The notes beneath the pieces are model-generated. The model did not search any database, had not been told where the DNA came from, and saw nothing but the letters and a program-made list of their open reading frames with translations. Of a stretch of 64,000 nt of DNA, positions 1 through 11,800 are shown one piece after another. Position 1 is the stretch's first letter; every line of letters begins with the position of its first letter. The DNA comes from Asterias rubens. Lineage: Eukaryota; Echinodermata; Asteroidea; Forcipulatida; Asteriidae. The stretch is taken from the NCBI RefSeq assembly GCF_902459465.1, contig NC_047068.1, positions 6,882,001 to 6,946,000 on the forward strand. Direction: 5' to 3'. The position numbers were made by a program, and so were the translations under genes.

Positions 1-255
1 CGCGAAATCGTCAGTCTCGTCATACAGCAGCTGAACAAGGCTGTAGAGTCGCACAATCTAGACTCGCCAATCTACCTCGAGGAGCAGTGGGACGATTTCG
101 GTCTAGTGGCCATCATCAGCAATAAAGAATATCAACTACGTGATGACCACTGCCCGCTACAGCTGCAGAACCCCTGGACCAAAGGCCACCTCTATGTTCG
201 GACCAAGGATGGGAGCGAGACGCTTCTCAGCACGGGACCATCCACTGCGGTTTAG
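1..255 (+). CDS. C-terminal end of an unidentified protein (5' part outside the window)
   Basis: Frame 1 is open from the first base to a TAG at 253-255 and gives 84 residues, with no start in view. The peptide has a helical beginning (EIVSLVIQQLNKAVESHNL), then an acidic/aromatic stretch (EEQWDDFGLVAIIS) and a short Gly/Thr/Ser-rich tail ending STGPSTAV. Codon use and GC content are clearly higher than in the flanking DNA, which supports real coding. The terminal exon of a longer gene must begin at or before base 1. I do not recognise the family. The stop codon lies inside a 145-bp imperfect tandem duplication that continues into the 3' UTR. Confidence 0.7.
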   Translation, partial: REIVSLVIQQLNKAVESHNLDSPIYLEEQWDDFGLVAIISNKEYQLRDDHCPLQLQNPWTKGHLYVRTKDGSETLLSTGPSTAV

Positions 256-527
256 CTGCAGGCTCTTTGAGGAATTCTTCTTTTTTAATTCTTTCCTTCT
301 TCCAAAGTGGAGTCAAGTTATTCAAAAGTTGAGAAATTTCGAGCCAAAGTGGAGTTTGAACCAAAGTTGTTGTCGCTCGGCACCATCCACGGTGGTTTAG
401 CTGCCAGCTCTCTTGGAGAAAAGCTTCTTCTTTTTATTTGGTTGTTCTTTCCTTCTTCCAAAGTTGAGTCAAGTTGTTCAAAAGTGAGACATTTCGAGCC
501 AAAGTGGAGTTTGTTCCAAAGTGGACT
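237..527 (+). repeat. 145-bp imperfect tandem duplication over the stop codon and 3' UTR
   Basis: The segment starting ACCATCCAC at 237 recurs at 382. The two copies share the same landmarks in the same order: the GGTTTAGCTGC block, CTTTCCTTCTTCCAAAG, a GAGTCAAGTTxTTCAAAAG block and TTTCGAGCCAAAGTGGAG. Divergence is substitutions and small indels. The first copy holds the real stop codon and the second is non-coding. Confidence 0.8.
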
Positions 528-3007
528 TTTCACTTGGACCTACTTTTTGTAGAGATAGTAGGCCAAAATACTAGGGCTTATTCAAATCAATTTGCAACAA
601 AAATTATATACATGGGTCCAGTTAGACAAATACTATGTATCTTATATGGCATTTCGGCTGGTAAGTTACATCTATCAAGACATGTCCTGTGGCCATTACA
701 TCAGTGTTTGACTCCAGCAGAATGATTTACTTTTCTCAAAAAGGTTATTTTGTTAATATTTATTGCTTACTATTTTCTTAGGGCTATGAATAAATTTGAG
801 TTTTTCTGAAATATTTATGGACTAACCTAATCTTTAAGGAAGAATGATGGTGATTCTATTGGACATCCTTAAATATTCTCTGCTTCTTTTCTGTTTCATT
901 TTAACAAAAATAAAAATTGAAATCTAGAAGAGATGACTGTAAATTTTGTGCAGAGCTGCTGAAAATAAGAAACTGCCAAACATACTCTGGCGCTAAGCCA
1001 AAGCTATTCGAAAATGAAGTCAAGTTGACAGGGCAAATGTTAAAAGTGGGCTTGGAATGTTCGTTTGTTTTAAGAAACAAAGGCTTTTTTTTCTCAAGGT
1101 TAAAGTACCTAGTCCATGTCAAATTTTTGAGGTTTTAGGGTAGTTGTTTTTTTTGCCTTTCATGTTTCAGTGAAGGTAACATTTATCATTGCCAAAAATA
1201 CCTGGCTTTCTGTATTTGCAGACAGAAATCACTCAACCCTTATCACCCAACCCTGGCATTGTTTTAAAGAGAGTCTACTGTTTCCTTTTTAGCCTTGAAT
1301 TCAGCTTTTTGTTATTTGTTTTTCAAATTTTTGTTGGGGAGGGGGATGATAAATCAACCCATCCGTTTCAGCAGCCGAGTTGGGCATAGACCTTTTCGCA
1401 ATTACCCATTGTGCAAGTGCTAACTGTTGAATGAGGTGCATGCTGGTCAAACTTGAGCGCTAGCAAGACCAGCATGCACGTACTGAGTATTTGAAACCAG
1501 ATTTTGTTTGAGATATTTATAGTTGATTTAAATTTTCTGTTTACCAAAGAAAAACAGCATGTTTATTGGTTAAAGATCAGACATAATGTCACTGGGACAA
1601 TATGTGGTCGATACTGCTGGAGGAAGAATTAACTGAATGAAGGGGTCAGGGGTCAAGAGAAAATGATCCATTTGCAGGGAGATGTTTTTGGCAAGACCAT
1701 TTAAACTCTTTGAAGTTGGTTGACAATTGACAATGCATTATATTTTACTGAAGCCTTCCGTGTTATATAGATAGAAATCTTTTATCAAGTCCATAGTGTG
1801 CAATACATGTACTGTTCTCTACAACTTTTACTGAAGTGTACACAAGGCAAGTTTTTTATTGTACAGATTTCATAGTTGAAACATTGCCATTTATAATATC
1901 TCTATTTATTATCAAATTCCTTCCATGTGATACGAAGATGGTCGTTAAAAAAAAAAGAAAAAAAAAAGGAATTTCATCTTTGGAATTTTTTTATTTATAA
2001 ACATTGATATTTGAGAACACCTGCATTCTTATTGGAAATATTTTCCTACACCAATGTTGGTCATCCACATAGAACTATATACATGTATAATGACAATAGC
2101 TATATGGTTATCACCAGATAGACAGTTACCCAGCAAGTATTAGTATTGCATTATAGTGAGGGTAGTCTGGGTTCTCTTCAGTTATTGAGGCCAAGTAACT
2201 TATGTTTCGACTATGGCTGTTGGCTGCGACAACAACATTGAAGATTAGCCACAGCCATGTTGAAAACCAGTAATTTATTTGAAAATGGCCTAAGCTGTTG
2301 TTTATAGCTATAAATCATTTGTATCAATATTTATTTTTAAATTTAAATTGGACCAACATCTGAAAAGGAAAAAGCTCTGTGTGGTATTCAAATCATACTT
2401 TGCCCTTTGTTCATTTGAAGACTATTTGTGAATTAAGTCTATAATTGATTTTTTATCAATCTGTGGAGTGTGAACATTTGTACTTATTCTAAACAAAATG
2501 CCAGTAGAGGATTAAACTGCTGCCTTCTATAACAGTAATTTAATTTTACTTGTTTGTGATTTTAATTTCATCTCGAAACTGAAAAGAAAAATAGTAAAGG
2601 CTCATTTTCTATAAGGGTATGTTTCAAAGGTATGTTTTGCTGACATCACTAAAATTGTACTTTAGCCTGAAACTGAAAGAAAACAGTTGTCCAGCTATGA
2701 TTTCTCTTGTGTGAAACTACGAAAGGTGCAATCATGAGAATGTGGCCTATACTTGCTCCCTAAATGGGAGGGATGTAAAAGTTAATCCAATGAGTTGTAA
2801 TTAGGGACCAGTTCGTTTTATGATTTAAAGATAAATCTTAAGCACTTAAAATTCAAATCCAAAAGATTTATTTTTAATTTTAAAATGCATCCGTCCTTAA
2901 TAACAGTCATTTGGATTAACTTTTGAATCCTTCTCATGTAGTCTAGTTTGTAAACTAAAGGGAGTAGAACAGTAACTAAAACAATGGACCTCAAAGTGCT
3001 ACTTTTG
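256..3007. other. 3' UTR of the first gene and intergenic DNA
   Basis: AT-rich, with no open reading frame of coding character. It holds the second copy of the tandem duplication, a perfect 11-bp stem (GCATGCTGGTC / GACCAGCATGC) at about 1438-1478, an A-rich run near 1947-1969, and at about 2946-2964 one short inverted copy of the minisatellite motif that begins at 3008. Nothing else supportable. Confidence 0.6.
1438..1478. repeat. Short perfect inverted repeat (hairpin)
   Basis: An 11-bp stem, GCATGCTGGTC and GACCAGCATGC, with a loop of about 18 bases containing AGCGCT. It lies in the presumed 3' UTR or downstream flank of the first gene. No function can be assigned. Confidence 0.6.
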
Positions 3008-4839
3008 AGGGCCAAACTCCCTTAGTTTACAAATACTGCACCATTTGTTGTGAACATTGAGGGCCAAACTCCCTTAGTTTACAAACTATACTGCACCATT
3101 TGTTGTGAACATTGAGGGCCAAACTCCCTTAGGCCGTGTCCGAAACGACGACTTCAGCTACAGCTACGTCTAGATCAGCGCGTCTACCAGTGTTGAAGAA
3201 TAGCAGACGCGCGCGATCTAGCCGTAGCTGTAGCCGAAGTCGCCGTTTCGGACACGGCCTAAGTTTACAAACTATACTGTACCATTTGTTGTGAACATTG
3301 AGGGCCAAACTCCCTTAGTTTACAAACTATACTGCACCATTTGCTGTGAACATTGAGGGCCAAACTCCCTTAGTTTACAAACTATACTGCACCATTTGTT
3401 GTGAACATTGAGGGCCAAACTCCCTTAGTTTACAAACTATACTGTACCATTTGTTGTGAACATTGAGGGCCAAACTCCCTTAGTTTACAAACTATACTGC
3501 ACCATTTGTTGTGAACATTGAGGGCCAAACTCCCTTAGTTTACAAACTATACTGCACCATTTGTTGTGAACATTGAGGGCCAAACTCCCTTAGTTTACAA
3601 ACTATACTGCACCATTTGTTGTGAACATTGAGGGCCAAACTCCCTTAGTTTACAAACTATACTGCACCATTTGTTGTGAACATTGAGGGCCAAACTCCCT
3701 TAGTTTACAAACTATACTGCACCATTTGCTGTGAACATTGAGGGCCAAACTCCCTTAGTTTACAAACTATACTGCACCATTTGTTGTGAACATTGAGGGC
3801 CAAACTCCCTTAGTTTACAAACTATACTGCACCATTTGTTGTGAACATTGAGGGCCAAACTCCCTTAGTTTACAAACTATACTGTACCATTTGTTGTGAA
3901 CATTGAGGGCCAAACTCCCTTAGTTTACAAACTATACTGCACCATTTGTTGTGAACATTGAGGGCCAAACTCCCTTAGTTTACAAACTATACTGCACCAT
4001 TTGTTGTGAACATTGAGGGCCAAACTCCCTTAGTTTACAAACTATACTGCACCATTTGTTGTGAACATTGAGGGCCAAACTCCCTTAGTTTACAAACTAT
4101 ACTGCACCATTTGTTGTGAACATTGAGGGCCAAACTCCCTTAGTTTACAAACTATACTGCACCATTTGTTGTGAACATTGAGGGCCAAACTCCCTTAGTT
4201 TACAAACTATACTGTACCATTTGTTGTGAACATTGAGGGCCAAACTCCCTTAGTTTACAAACTATACTGCACCATTTGTTGTGAACATTGAGGGCCAAAC
4301 TCCCTTAGTTTACAAACTATACTGCACCATTTGCTGTGAACATTGAGGGCCAAACTCCCTTAGTTTACAAACTATACTGCACCATTTGTTGTGAACATTG
4401 AGGGCCAAACTCCCTTAGTTTACAAACTATACTGCACCATTTGTTGTGAACATTGAGGGCCAAACTCCCTCAGTTTACAAACTATACTGTACCATTTGCT
4501 GTGAACATTGAGGGCCAAACTCCCTTAGTTTACAAACTATACTGCACCATTTGCTGTGAACATTGAGGGCCAAACTCCCTTAGTTTACAAACTATACTGC
4601 ACCATTTGTTGTGAACATTGAGGGCCAAACTCCCTTAGTTTACAAACTATACTGTACCATTTGCTGTGAACATTGAGGGCCAAACTCCCTTAGTTTACAA
4701 ACTATACTGCACCATTTGTTGTGAACATTGAGGGCCAAACTCCCTTAGTTTACAAACTATACTGCACCATTTGTTGTGAACATTGAGGGCCAAACTCCCT
4801 TAGTTTACAAACTATACTGTACCATTTGCTGTGAACATT
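3008..4839 (+). repeat. 55-bp minisatellite, about 31 units
   Basis: Head-to-tail array with an exact period of 55 bp. Each unit contains AGGGCCAAACTCCCTTAG, then TTTACAAACTATACTG, ACCATTTG and TGTGAACATTG. Units are nearly identical. Most variation is at two positions, TGCACC or TGTACC and TTGTTG or TTGCTG. This points to recent expansion or ongoing homogenisation. The third unit is interrupted by an inverted-repeat element at 3132-3259. Confidence 0.97.
3132..3259. mobile_element. 128-bp inverted-repeat element (MITE-like) nested in the minisatellite
   Basis: The ends are near-perfect inverted repeats: GGCCGTGTCCGAAACG at the left and CGTTTCGGACACGGCC at the right, extending inward through a GACTTC(A/G)GCTACAGCTA block. 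It splits one 55-bp unit between CCCTTA and TAAGTTT, which fits a TA target duplication if the pre-insertion unit read CCCTTAAGTTT. No coding capacity. Confidence 0.85.
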
Positions 4840-6375
4840 TCCAACAATGGTGAGCAGTTCTGTTTTGTCAAGTCGCCAAGTGTTTCTTTTACTGCCAACT
4901 GATAACAGTTCAAAATTTATATTTCTGATGCAATAAAGGAGATCATAGTTTGGAGCAAATTGTCGAAAAGATGAAACTACATGCAGTATAGGGGCACATT
5001 GCCAAAAAAAGCCTAGGGGTAAAACGATTATGTTTTTATCACTAACTGCCAAAAGAGTTAAAAATTGATATTTTCTGATGAAATGCAAGGAATAATATTT
5101 TAAGCAAACTGTCAATAAGATGAAGCATGAGCATATTGCCAAAGGGTCACAAAGTTATTATTATTTTTATTTATCACTTGACAAGTGTTTCTCTAACTGC
5201 ATGTAGAGTTAAACATTTATATATTCTGATGAAATTCGATGGATAATTTTTTGCCCCCCCCCCCCCCCAAAAAGGTGAAACTATAAAATACATCAAGGTT
5301 ACACTCGTTTTCCAAACACTCCGAGTGTTGTGCTATTTTGCTCTACTCTAAAAATCGACTGTCTTTTGAAAATTTGGCAAACAAAGGGTACAATTAATTT
5401 TTTATTGATCTTCCAAAACTATTGTGATGTATCACCCCTTGGAAAACGAGAGGATTGGAACGAATGTACTTTTTAATTGAGTCAATTTAACATGTGAAAA
5501 CACTTATGTGGCTTTGGGCGTTGGCAGCCAAAAGAACCAGCCTCTGATAAAATACCTTACGACGAAAGCCGGTCAAAGTGGTGGCAAGTCTCATTACACT
5601 TTACGCACAATTCAGCTTGAAACACAATGTAAAGCTGACAACAATGAAAGAAGTACCAAACAACATTTAACAAAAGACTCACTAAGCGGTGAATTGAGTT
5701 GGACAGTCATGTGTACTGACTGACATTTATTTTTCACATAGTTGATTGTTGTCGTCATAACCGATCCAAGGTTAAGTTATATACTGACCAATAACAATGG
5801 TGAACGGAGATAATTATGTTTTTCATTGGCCTCCACTCGGCAAACGTATTCTAATACGAGGCCGGATGGTCAGTAGTCGGCCAATGGTCACTCGGCCTTG
5901 GCGCGGATTATAAACCAAGTCATGCAACACCAGGTGATTGTAATGTAACCCTCCTGCCATGCTGGAAACAAGTATAATTGAATCATGAATGAACCAATTG
6001 AACTAAATTTTGCCCATCAATGTTTTCGATTGGGAGAAAGGACAGTTTTAAAACGACAACTAGAGAAGTTTGTGATAACACTGTGTGAAAATATGTTATT
6101 GGGTATACTTATTTGAAAAGAACCGATGGTTTTCAGAACCATTTCAAAAAGCGATGTTTACGTGCATGGTGTTATCGTAAACCTCCGATCGTTTATACTT
6201 CCACCATGCAAAATTTCAAATCCTACTTATAGATATATCCCTATTGTTCAAGAGGTTGTGAAGTGAGTCAAGAACTGATACTAGCTCAACACTGTTTCAA
6301 CTTGATACCATAATGGTCATGGCCACTTGTGCAATCATTGTGGGGTCGCGTGTTGATGATAATGATAGAATTGTT

Positions 6376-6537
6376 TGGTCGTGTACCTTGACTTGTTTCA
6401 TAAAGTTAAATCCGCAAGGAGCAAGTTTTTGGTCATGTACCTTGACTTGTTTCATTAAGTTGAATCCGCAAGGATCAAGTTTTTGGTCGTGTACCTTGAC
6501 TTGTTTCATAAAGTTAAATCCGCAAGGAGCAAGTGAA
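6376..6537 (+). repeat. 54-bp tandem repeat, three copies
   Basis: Three consecutive copies of a 54-bp unit containing TTGGTC(G/A)TGTACCTTGAC, TTGTTTCAT and AAATCCGCAAGGA. The period is a multiple of three, so both strands stay open and give repetitive peptides. Lack of conserved coding character makes this a minisatellite and not a gene. Confidence 0.9.
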
Positions 6538-6834
6538 AACTGGGGATGATATTTTGAAGATATCGGTTCTGGTTGTGCTGTTTTCTTTCGTTCCATTCAA
6601 AATATCAGTGGCTGGGAAAATCGCCCATCCGCACCGATTTTAGACTTTTAAAACTGGTGGTGAAACCGGCAACTGTTGTTTTGCCTGGGTGGTTGCAATA
6701 ATAAGGCTCACTGGTGCTTAGTTTTGGGGTAATGGCTAGATGGTTATTTAATAGTTAATACATTTATAATTTTCGATGTTTCTTTTTATAAAAATAAGAT
6801 ATGAGGGGGCAAATCTGGTAATGTGTTGTTGTTG

Positions 6835-6835
<1 letters not shown>

Positions 6836-6885
<50 letters not shown>
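6836..6885 (+). repeat. Long poly(T) tract
   Basis: A nearly uninterrupted T-run of just under 50 bases, preceded by GTTGTTGTTGGG and followed by ATATAGG. Possible remnant of a reverse-strand poly(A) tail, but I see no target duplication or retrocopy next to it. Confidence 0.9.
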
Positions 6886-6888
<3 letters not shown>

Positions 6889-8862
6889 TAGGTGGGTGGT
6901 GGTTTTTTCAGGGAAGGAAACAAATTGTTTATGAGAGAATGATGTAATAATGCTAGATTGACATAATTTTAAAGTATAGAAACACGTGATTTGAATTTGT
7001 GTGTATAATATAATTCTCTACTTTATATACCAAAACTATATTGTCCGGATCGCGGTTCTCTCCTTTAACTTATAATAGCATGTATTTTATATTGTAAACA
7101 ATAAATTAAAATATAATGTGTTTCTTTAAAGAAATCTCTTTTAACTTATTGTAAAATGTACATTCTCGAATAATTATAATACTGTATGATAAGATGTAAA
7201 TACAAGAGTCTGAGTTGGAAGAAGTTTAAATATGTAAAAAAGATATAATGGTTCGAGGAGATCTGAAGAAAATCCAATAAACTATTAACAGTGTGCGATT
7301 TTATTAAGGAAATGAAAATAGTCTTTTGTAATTTCTTGGTCCGCATTCCTCTGGCAAATCTTTCCCTGCTGTTTTCCCGATGGGCCCCATCGCGATCGTT
7401 TAACTTTTTAATTACCATGTATCTATTTTATTTTACACATTCAAGAAAGTTATAAGCTTTAATTTTCAGGTAGGCCAATAGTGCACGAAAAATCCATCAT
7501 GATGCTAACTGGAGGTTTAAAAACTGAAATTGCAAGTGCCGCACAGCACAATACCATTGAAGTTGATTATTGATTTTAAGATAAATGTTGCTTAAATGTT
7601 GTACCTAAACTGCAAAACTGGGATAAAGGAAAAATTCTTTTAGTGCAAGAAACTATGTTTCGGTACCAAACTTCATGTTTGCGTTGTGTACAGTTTTTAG
7701 TGTGACTTTGGACTCTGGACGTTATTTTTCAAAACCCCCAAGGAAATGCCCGCCGCGCAGTAGACGCATTTTCCCGATCAGTGTCCTCGTCAGTAATGTA
7801 GTTATTAATACTGGAGATCATCAATGAGATACCGTAATTTTGATTCCTTGTTTTTTCCAATGGAGATATGGTGATCGCTAATTTACCATTACCCATTTAG
7901 GCGGTCCTTTTTAGACGCCATTTTAAATTTCGCAGAATGCATGGAGAAAGGTTTCGTTTTGTGACGATCATCACTAAACTAACCGAATAATAATGACCGG
8001 ACTTAGAAAACTTATGCTGTTAAAATAAAAAGGGTTCTCAAAAGGTACCGCGGCCGGTACATTAAGAAAATAAAAACAATTTACAAACGACGAGTCATGT
8101 TGTGTTTAATTTTTTTCCGTCGTTCGGCACACTGAAGTTCTTCACGCGCTGCATACGTGTTGTTTAATTCAACTTTTTCCCATTGTTTATTTTTTCTATC
8201 TGTCAACAAAGTTGCGTAACAATCCAAGACACGACCGCCGTAAGCGCCTTTACACAAGCCTCAAAACTTGTTAATATTCATGATTATTTTAACATGTGAC
8301 TGTGAAGAACCAATGCCCGAGCTAGCTTGGTGATAACATCAACAAACCTCCAGCCCGCCCTGATGACGTGTACGCGCTTTACACAACAAAACAACAAACC
8401 GCCGCTGATCCATAAAACACCGCATGCACACATCACAACGTACATCACGCGCATTGACACATCACCATAGCTAGTTACCCTAGACTCATCAGAAGTATTC
8501 TCATCGACGACTCTGCATTTTTTTGAAGGAATCTGATGTTGATTTCGCCGTCTTCAAGATGATATTTGGTTCATCAAGTACTCTTGCCCTGCTGAACATG
8601 GTCTGTATGGGCTGCAGTCGTCACCACTGTGACTTCTGCGACTTAGTTGCGTCGTTTTTCCCTCTGTGACGGCGAGAGAAAACCGGCTAGTTTGTCGGGA
8701 ACTTTTGGGCAGTCGTGCCGATTTGATAAAATAACTATGTATGTTTTATTTTTGTGCTGCCAATTTTCTTCGGAGATGTGCCAGTTTACTTCACTTTTAA
8801 ACCCCCGACTGACAACGTAGGAATCTTCCGTCATTTTGTAGTGTACCCCATTTTCGCATCAG

Positions 8863-11800
8863 ATGAGCAAAAGTACTTCTAAAGTGGACCGAAAATCATC
8901 GGGAGATTGGAAAAACATGGAGTTGTTCAACGTGAGTATAGAATATAGAACACGGGCTAGCCATGCCCTCTGCATAACCCCGTCACGTATCTATCGCGTG
9001 TTCCGAGTTTGTGCACAAGGCAATGGGGAGCCGGTTGGTCGGAACTGGTTGGGACTGGATCTGGTTGCTGTTTTTTGTATAACTTCAGTGCTGTTATTAA
9101 GGAAACCCGTTCAACTCAATCACTGGATTGAACCATTTCATTACAATGATATCAATTCAAACGAATAAATGATATTAAAAATGTTACTATATTTCTAATA
9201 TAAGGATTTTTGGTTACACAATTATTACTGTCAATGATTTTGAGATTGGTTTTTATTTATCAAGTGAAAAGTGTTGTGCATGTCGGGGTGTGTTTTGATT
9301 GTGGATTTGAAATGAACTAAATTCGAATTTCGTCTGCAGAGAGGAGAGTGCAATGTGTTTGCACTGTTGGTTTAGAAAAAAAAATTCAGTTCGCCACTCC
9401 CATGTTCGTGGTGAACTTATGAAATTTTATGTCCAAAAAGTTGGGGAACTTGGGACTATTGAATTTCCCTTCTTTACCATACCATGGCATGAGTTTTGTT
9501 TAGTTAGTTGTTTTGTTGTGTTGAATTGATTGATGCATTTGATTTTGAACATTTCTCTCAAACTTATTGAATGTTGTATTGTTGATGAATCACATAAGTT
9601 TAGTTTCATAATTTAGTACCCCCTTTTGACAGAAATAGTGAAATTTAGTTTATCTTGCAATGAACAGTGTGTGGTGAATGTTTTCAAGAAATGTGTTTTC
9701 CCAGGTCCTGGATATTCAGTGAGTCAGTGGTCAGTGTTCATGGCATTAGAAAATGAATGATGCAATACCAATCCATAGCATAGGTCTATGGTGGATTTCC
9801 TCATGCTTCAATCCTTAATCATCACAGCATGGTATAACCAATATTTAGTTTTCTGTACTATCAGTTTTAAAAAGATGTGTATATATCCTACTTTTTGTCT
9901 GAACTTGTTTGATTGAAACATTTGGGTAATTTAAGGTGTGATTTCACTTATTTATGACCAAAAGCCTGTACCTGATTTTAGGTAAATGCAATGTAATTTG
10001 GTCACAATGGATGAAAAAGTGGCGTCCAGATTTGATACCTTCTCCATGCTTTGCTTTTTTGTCTGCATTGTTTCTCAATTTTTTCTTTTGGATTTTTTTC
10101 AAAAATTGTGAGTTCACAAAAATTAAATCACATGATCAGACCTAAAATAAATAGAAAAACCACAGTGCTCACTGTGCTTCTCTTGCTGTGGTGCCCTCTG
10201 CAAAGTTCCATTAGAAATGTTGGTTTTCCTCATAGAATTGTCCCTTAGAAGAGGAAATATGTTGTGTCCCTTCTAGAACGAAATTCAAGGCCTGCATGAT
10301 GGAGTGAGTCTCATGATGAACGAGGCATGTAGCCATTGCGTCTGGTTCATTTATTGGCCAAGCACCCCTGTGGATAGCTTGGTCTCCAAATCTGCCTTGC
10401 CTGGCAAAAAAAAAACGGGAAAAAGCGCTGTATTATCCAAAAACAAGTTGGGCTGCTTCTGTTATACAATTGAGATTGATTACATGCTCGTCAACTCAAC
10501 GAGTTTTATTTTCTGAGTACTAAATAATGGGAGTTTACAAAAAGCATTGAAACTTTTAATTTTACTTTGTTGCTTGAATAAAAAACTAGCAGTTAAGCCT
10601 GGTTCATACTTCCTGCAAATGTAAAGTGAATTTTGACGTCAAACCCGGCCTTGTTGACTCGCACGAATTTAACCCATTTCAACTGTTGCAATTGATTTGT
10701 TTTAAATTTTGTGCTGTAAAAATTGTTATCGCATTCGCAGGAAGTATGAACCGTGCTTTATAAGTGTGTTGCTAGTTTTTAAATCAAATATGTCAAGTAT
10801 TTTGTTATTAAATTAAAGTTTTTCTTTTTTGTTCTGTTTGACAGTCGCCTATCTTTAAGTCCTTTGTGGCAGGCTCCCTGAGTGGGACCTGTTCAACAGT
10901 GCTGTTGCAACCACTAGACCTTGTAAAGACCAGGATTCAGTCGCCTGCTGCTCTAGAGCACAGCCATCGAGGAATCTTCTACACCATCTCAAGCGTCGTC
11001 CGCCATGAAAAAATTCTTGGCCTTTGGAGGGGAGTCATTCCTGTAAGTGTTTATGTTACACTCTTCTTTACAGTTGGAGAGGGATGTCATTAGAAAACCC
11101 TGGATAGGACTACAAATGTTTTCCAGATGTTATAGGTTGATATTTTGGTTATTTGTTTCATAAATTTTCCTTGGCAAGAATAGGTTACCAGCAAAAGTTA
11201 CGTAAAATTGCCTTGCTTATCATGACTGGTTCCCTGTATGTTTTCTGCTTAGCCCATAAGTTTGTTGAGCCATTTTCTTCTGCATTAAATTTCGGGAGCG
11301 AGGCATCATACTTTTCAATTTTTATCCGAAAGTCTAATTGTTAAGATGGAAGTAAGCGTCCTACAAAATTACTTCTCTGAAGTGCCAATATTCATCTGAA
11401 CTCAATAAAAGTATGTTGAAAATTTGAATCTTTCAAAGGGAGATTCAAATTTCTGTGGTGTCAGTTTGTATGATACTCAATGCGCTGGTACACACTGCCA
11501 CATCGCTAAATGTGTATGGATTCGGCGTTTTAACCTTCCGTACAGTTTTTATTGAAACAATCAAAGACATGTTCTTGAACTAAATTAAAAGGGTTAGGTT
11601 TATAAATAATTATTAAATGATAAAATTTGCACTGGGACAAAGATGTACCTCATTGATATTGTTGACTAATCAAAGATTGTGAGCTGAGTATTTCTCAAAC
11701 GAAAATTACATGCACTTTTCTAAGGAGGCACTGTTCTGTCAATGCACTTTTCTGTCCGGATCCCCTCTACCCGGCACTGTATCAAATATGTCCCGGGACT

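Larger units (their letters stand above)
4840..8862. other. Intergenic DNA upstream of SLC25A38
   Basis: No credible coding exon. It contains a C-run at about 5256-5268, a pair of inverted CTCGTTTTCCAA / TTGGAAAACGAG motifs at about 5306 and 5441 that may be ends of an old element, a 54-bp triple repeat at 6376-6537, and a T-run of nearly 50 bases at about 6836-6885. From about 8100 the sequence becomes richer in CpG and GC, consistent with a TATA-less promoter and 5' UTR for SLC25A38. No TATA box is clear. Confidence 0.6.

Noticed and set aside
3008-4839. CRISPR-like array (regular 55-bp units)
   Set aside because: Units are directly contiguous with no unique spacers, and the genome is an animal's; this is a minisatellite.
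4750-5142. Minus-strand ORF of 130 codons running into the minisatellite
   Set aside because: Part of it is the 55-bp repeat read backwards; no coding character.
6297-6596. Open frames on both strands with a repeated peptide (about 80-99 codons)
   Set aside because: They come from a 54-bp tandem repeat whose period is divisible by three, so all frames stay open; no coding bias or splice context.
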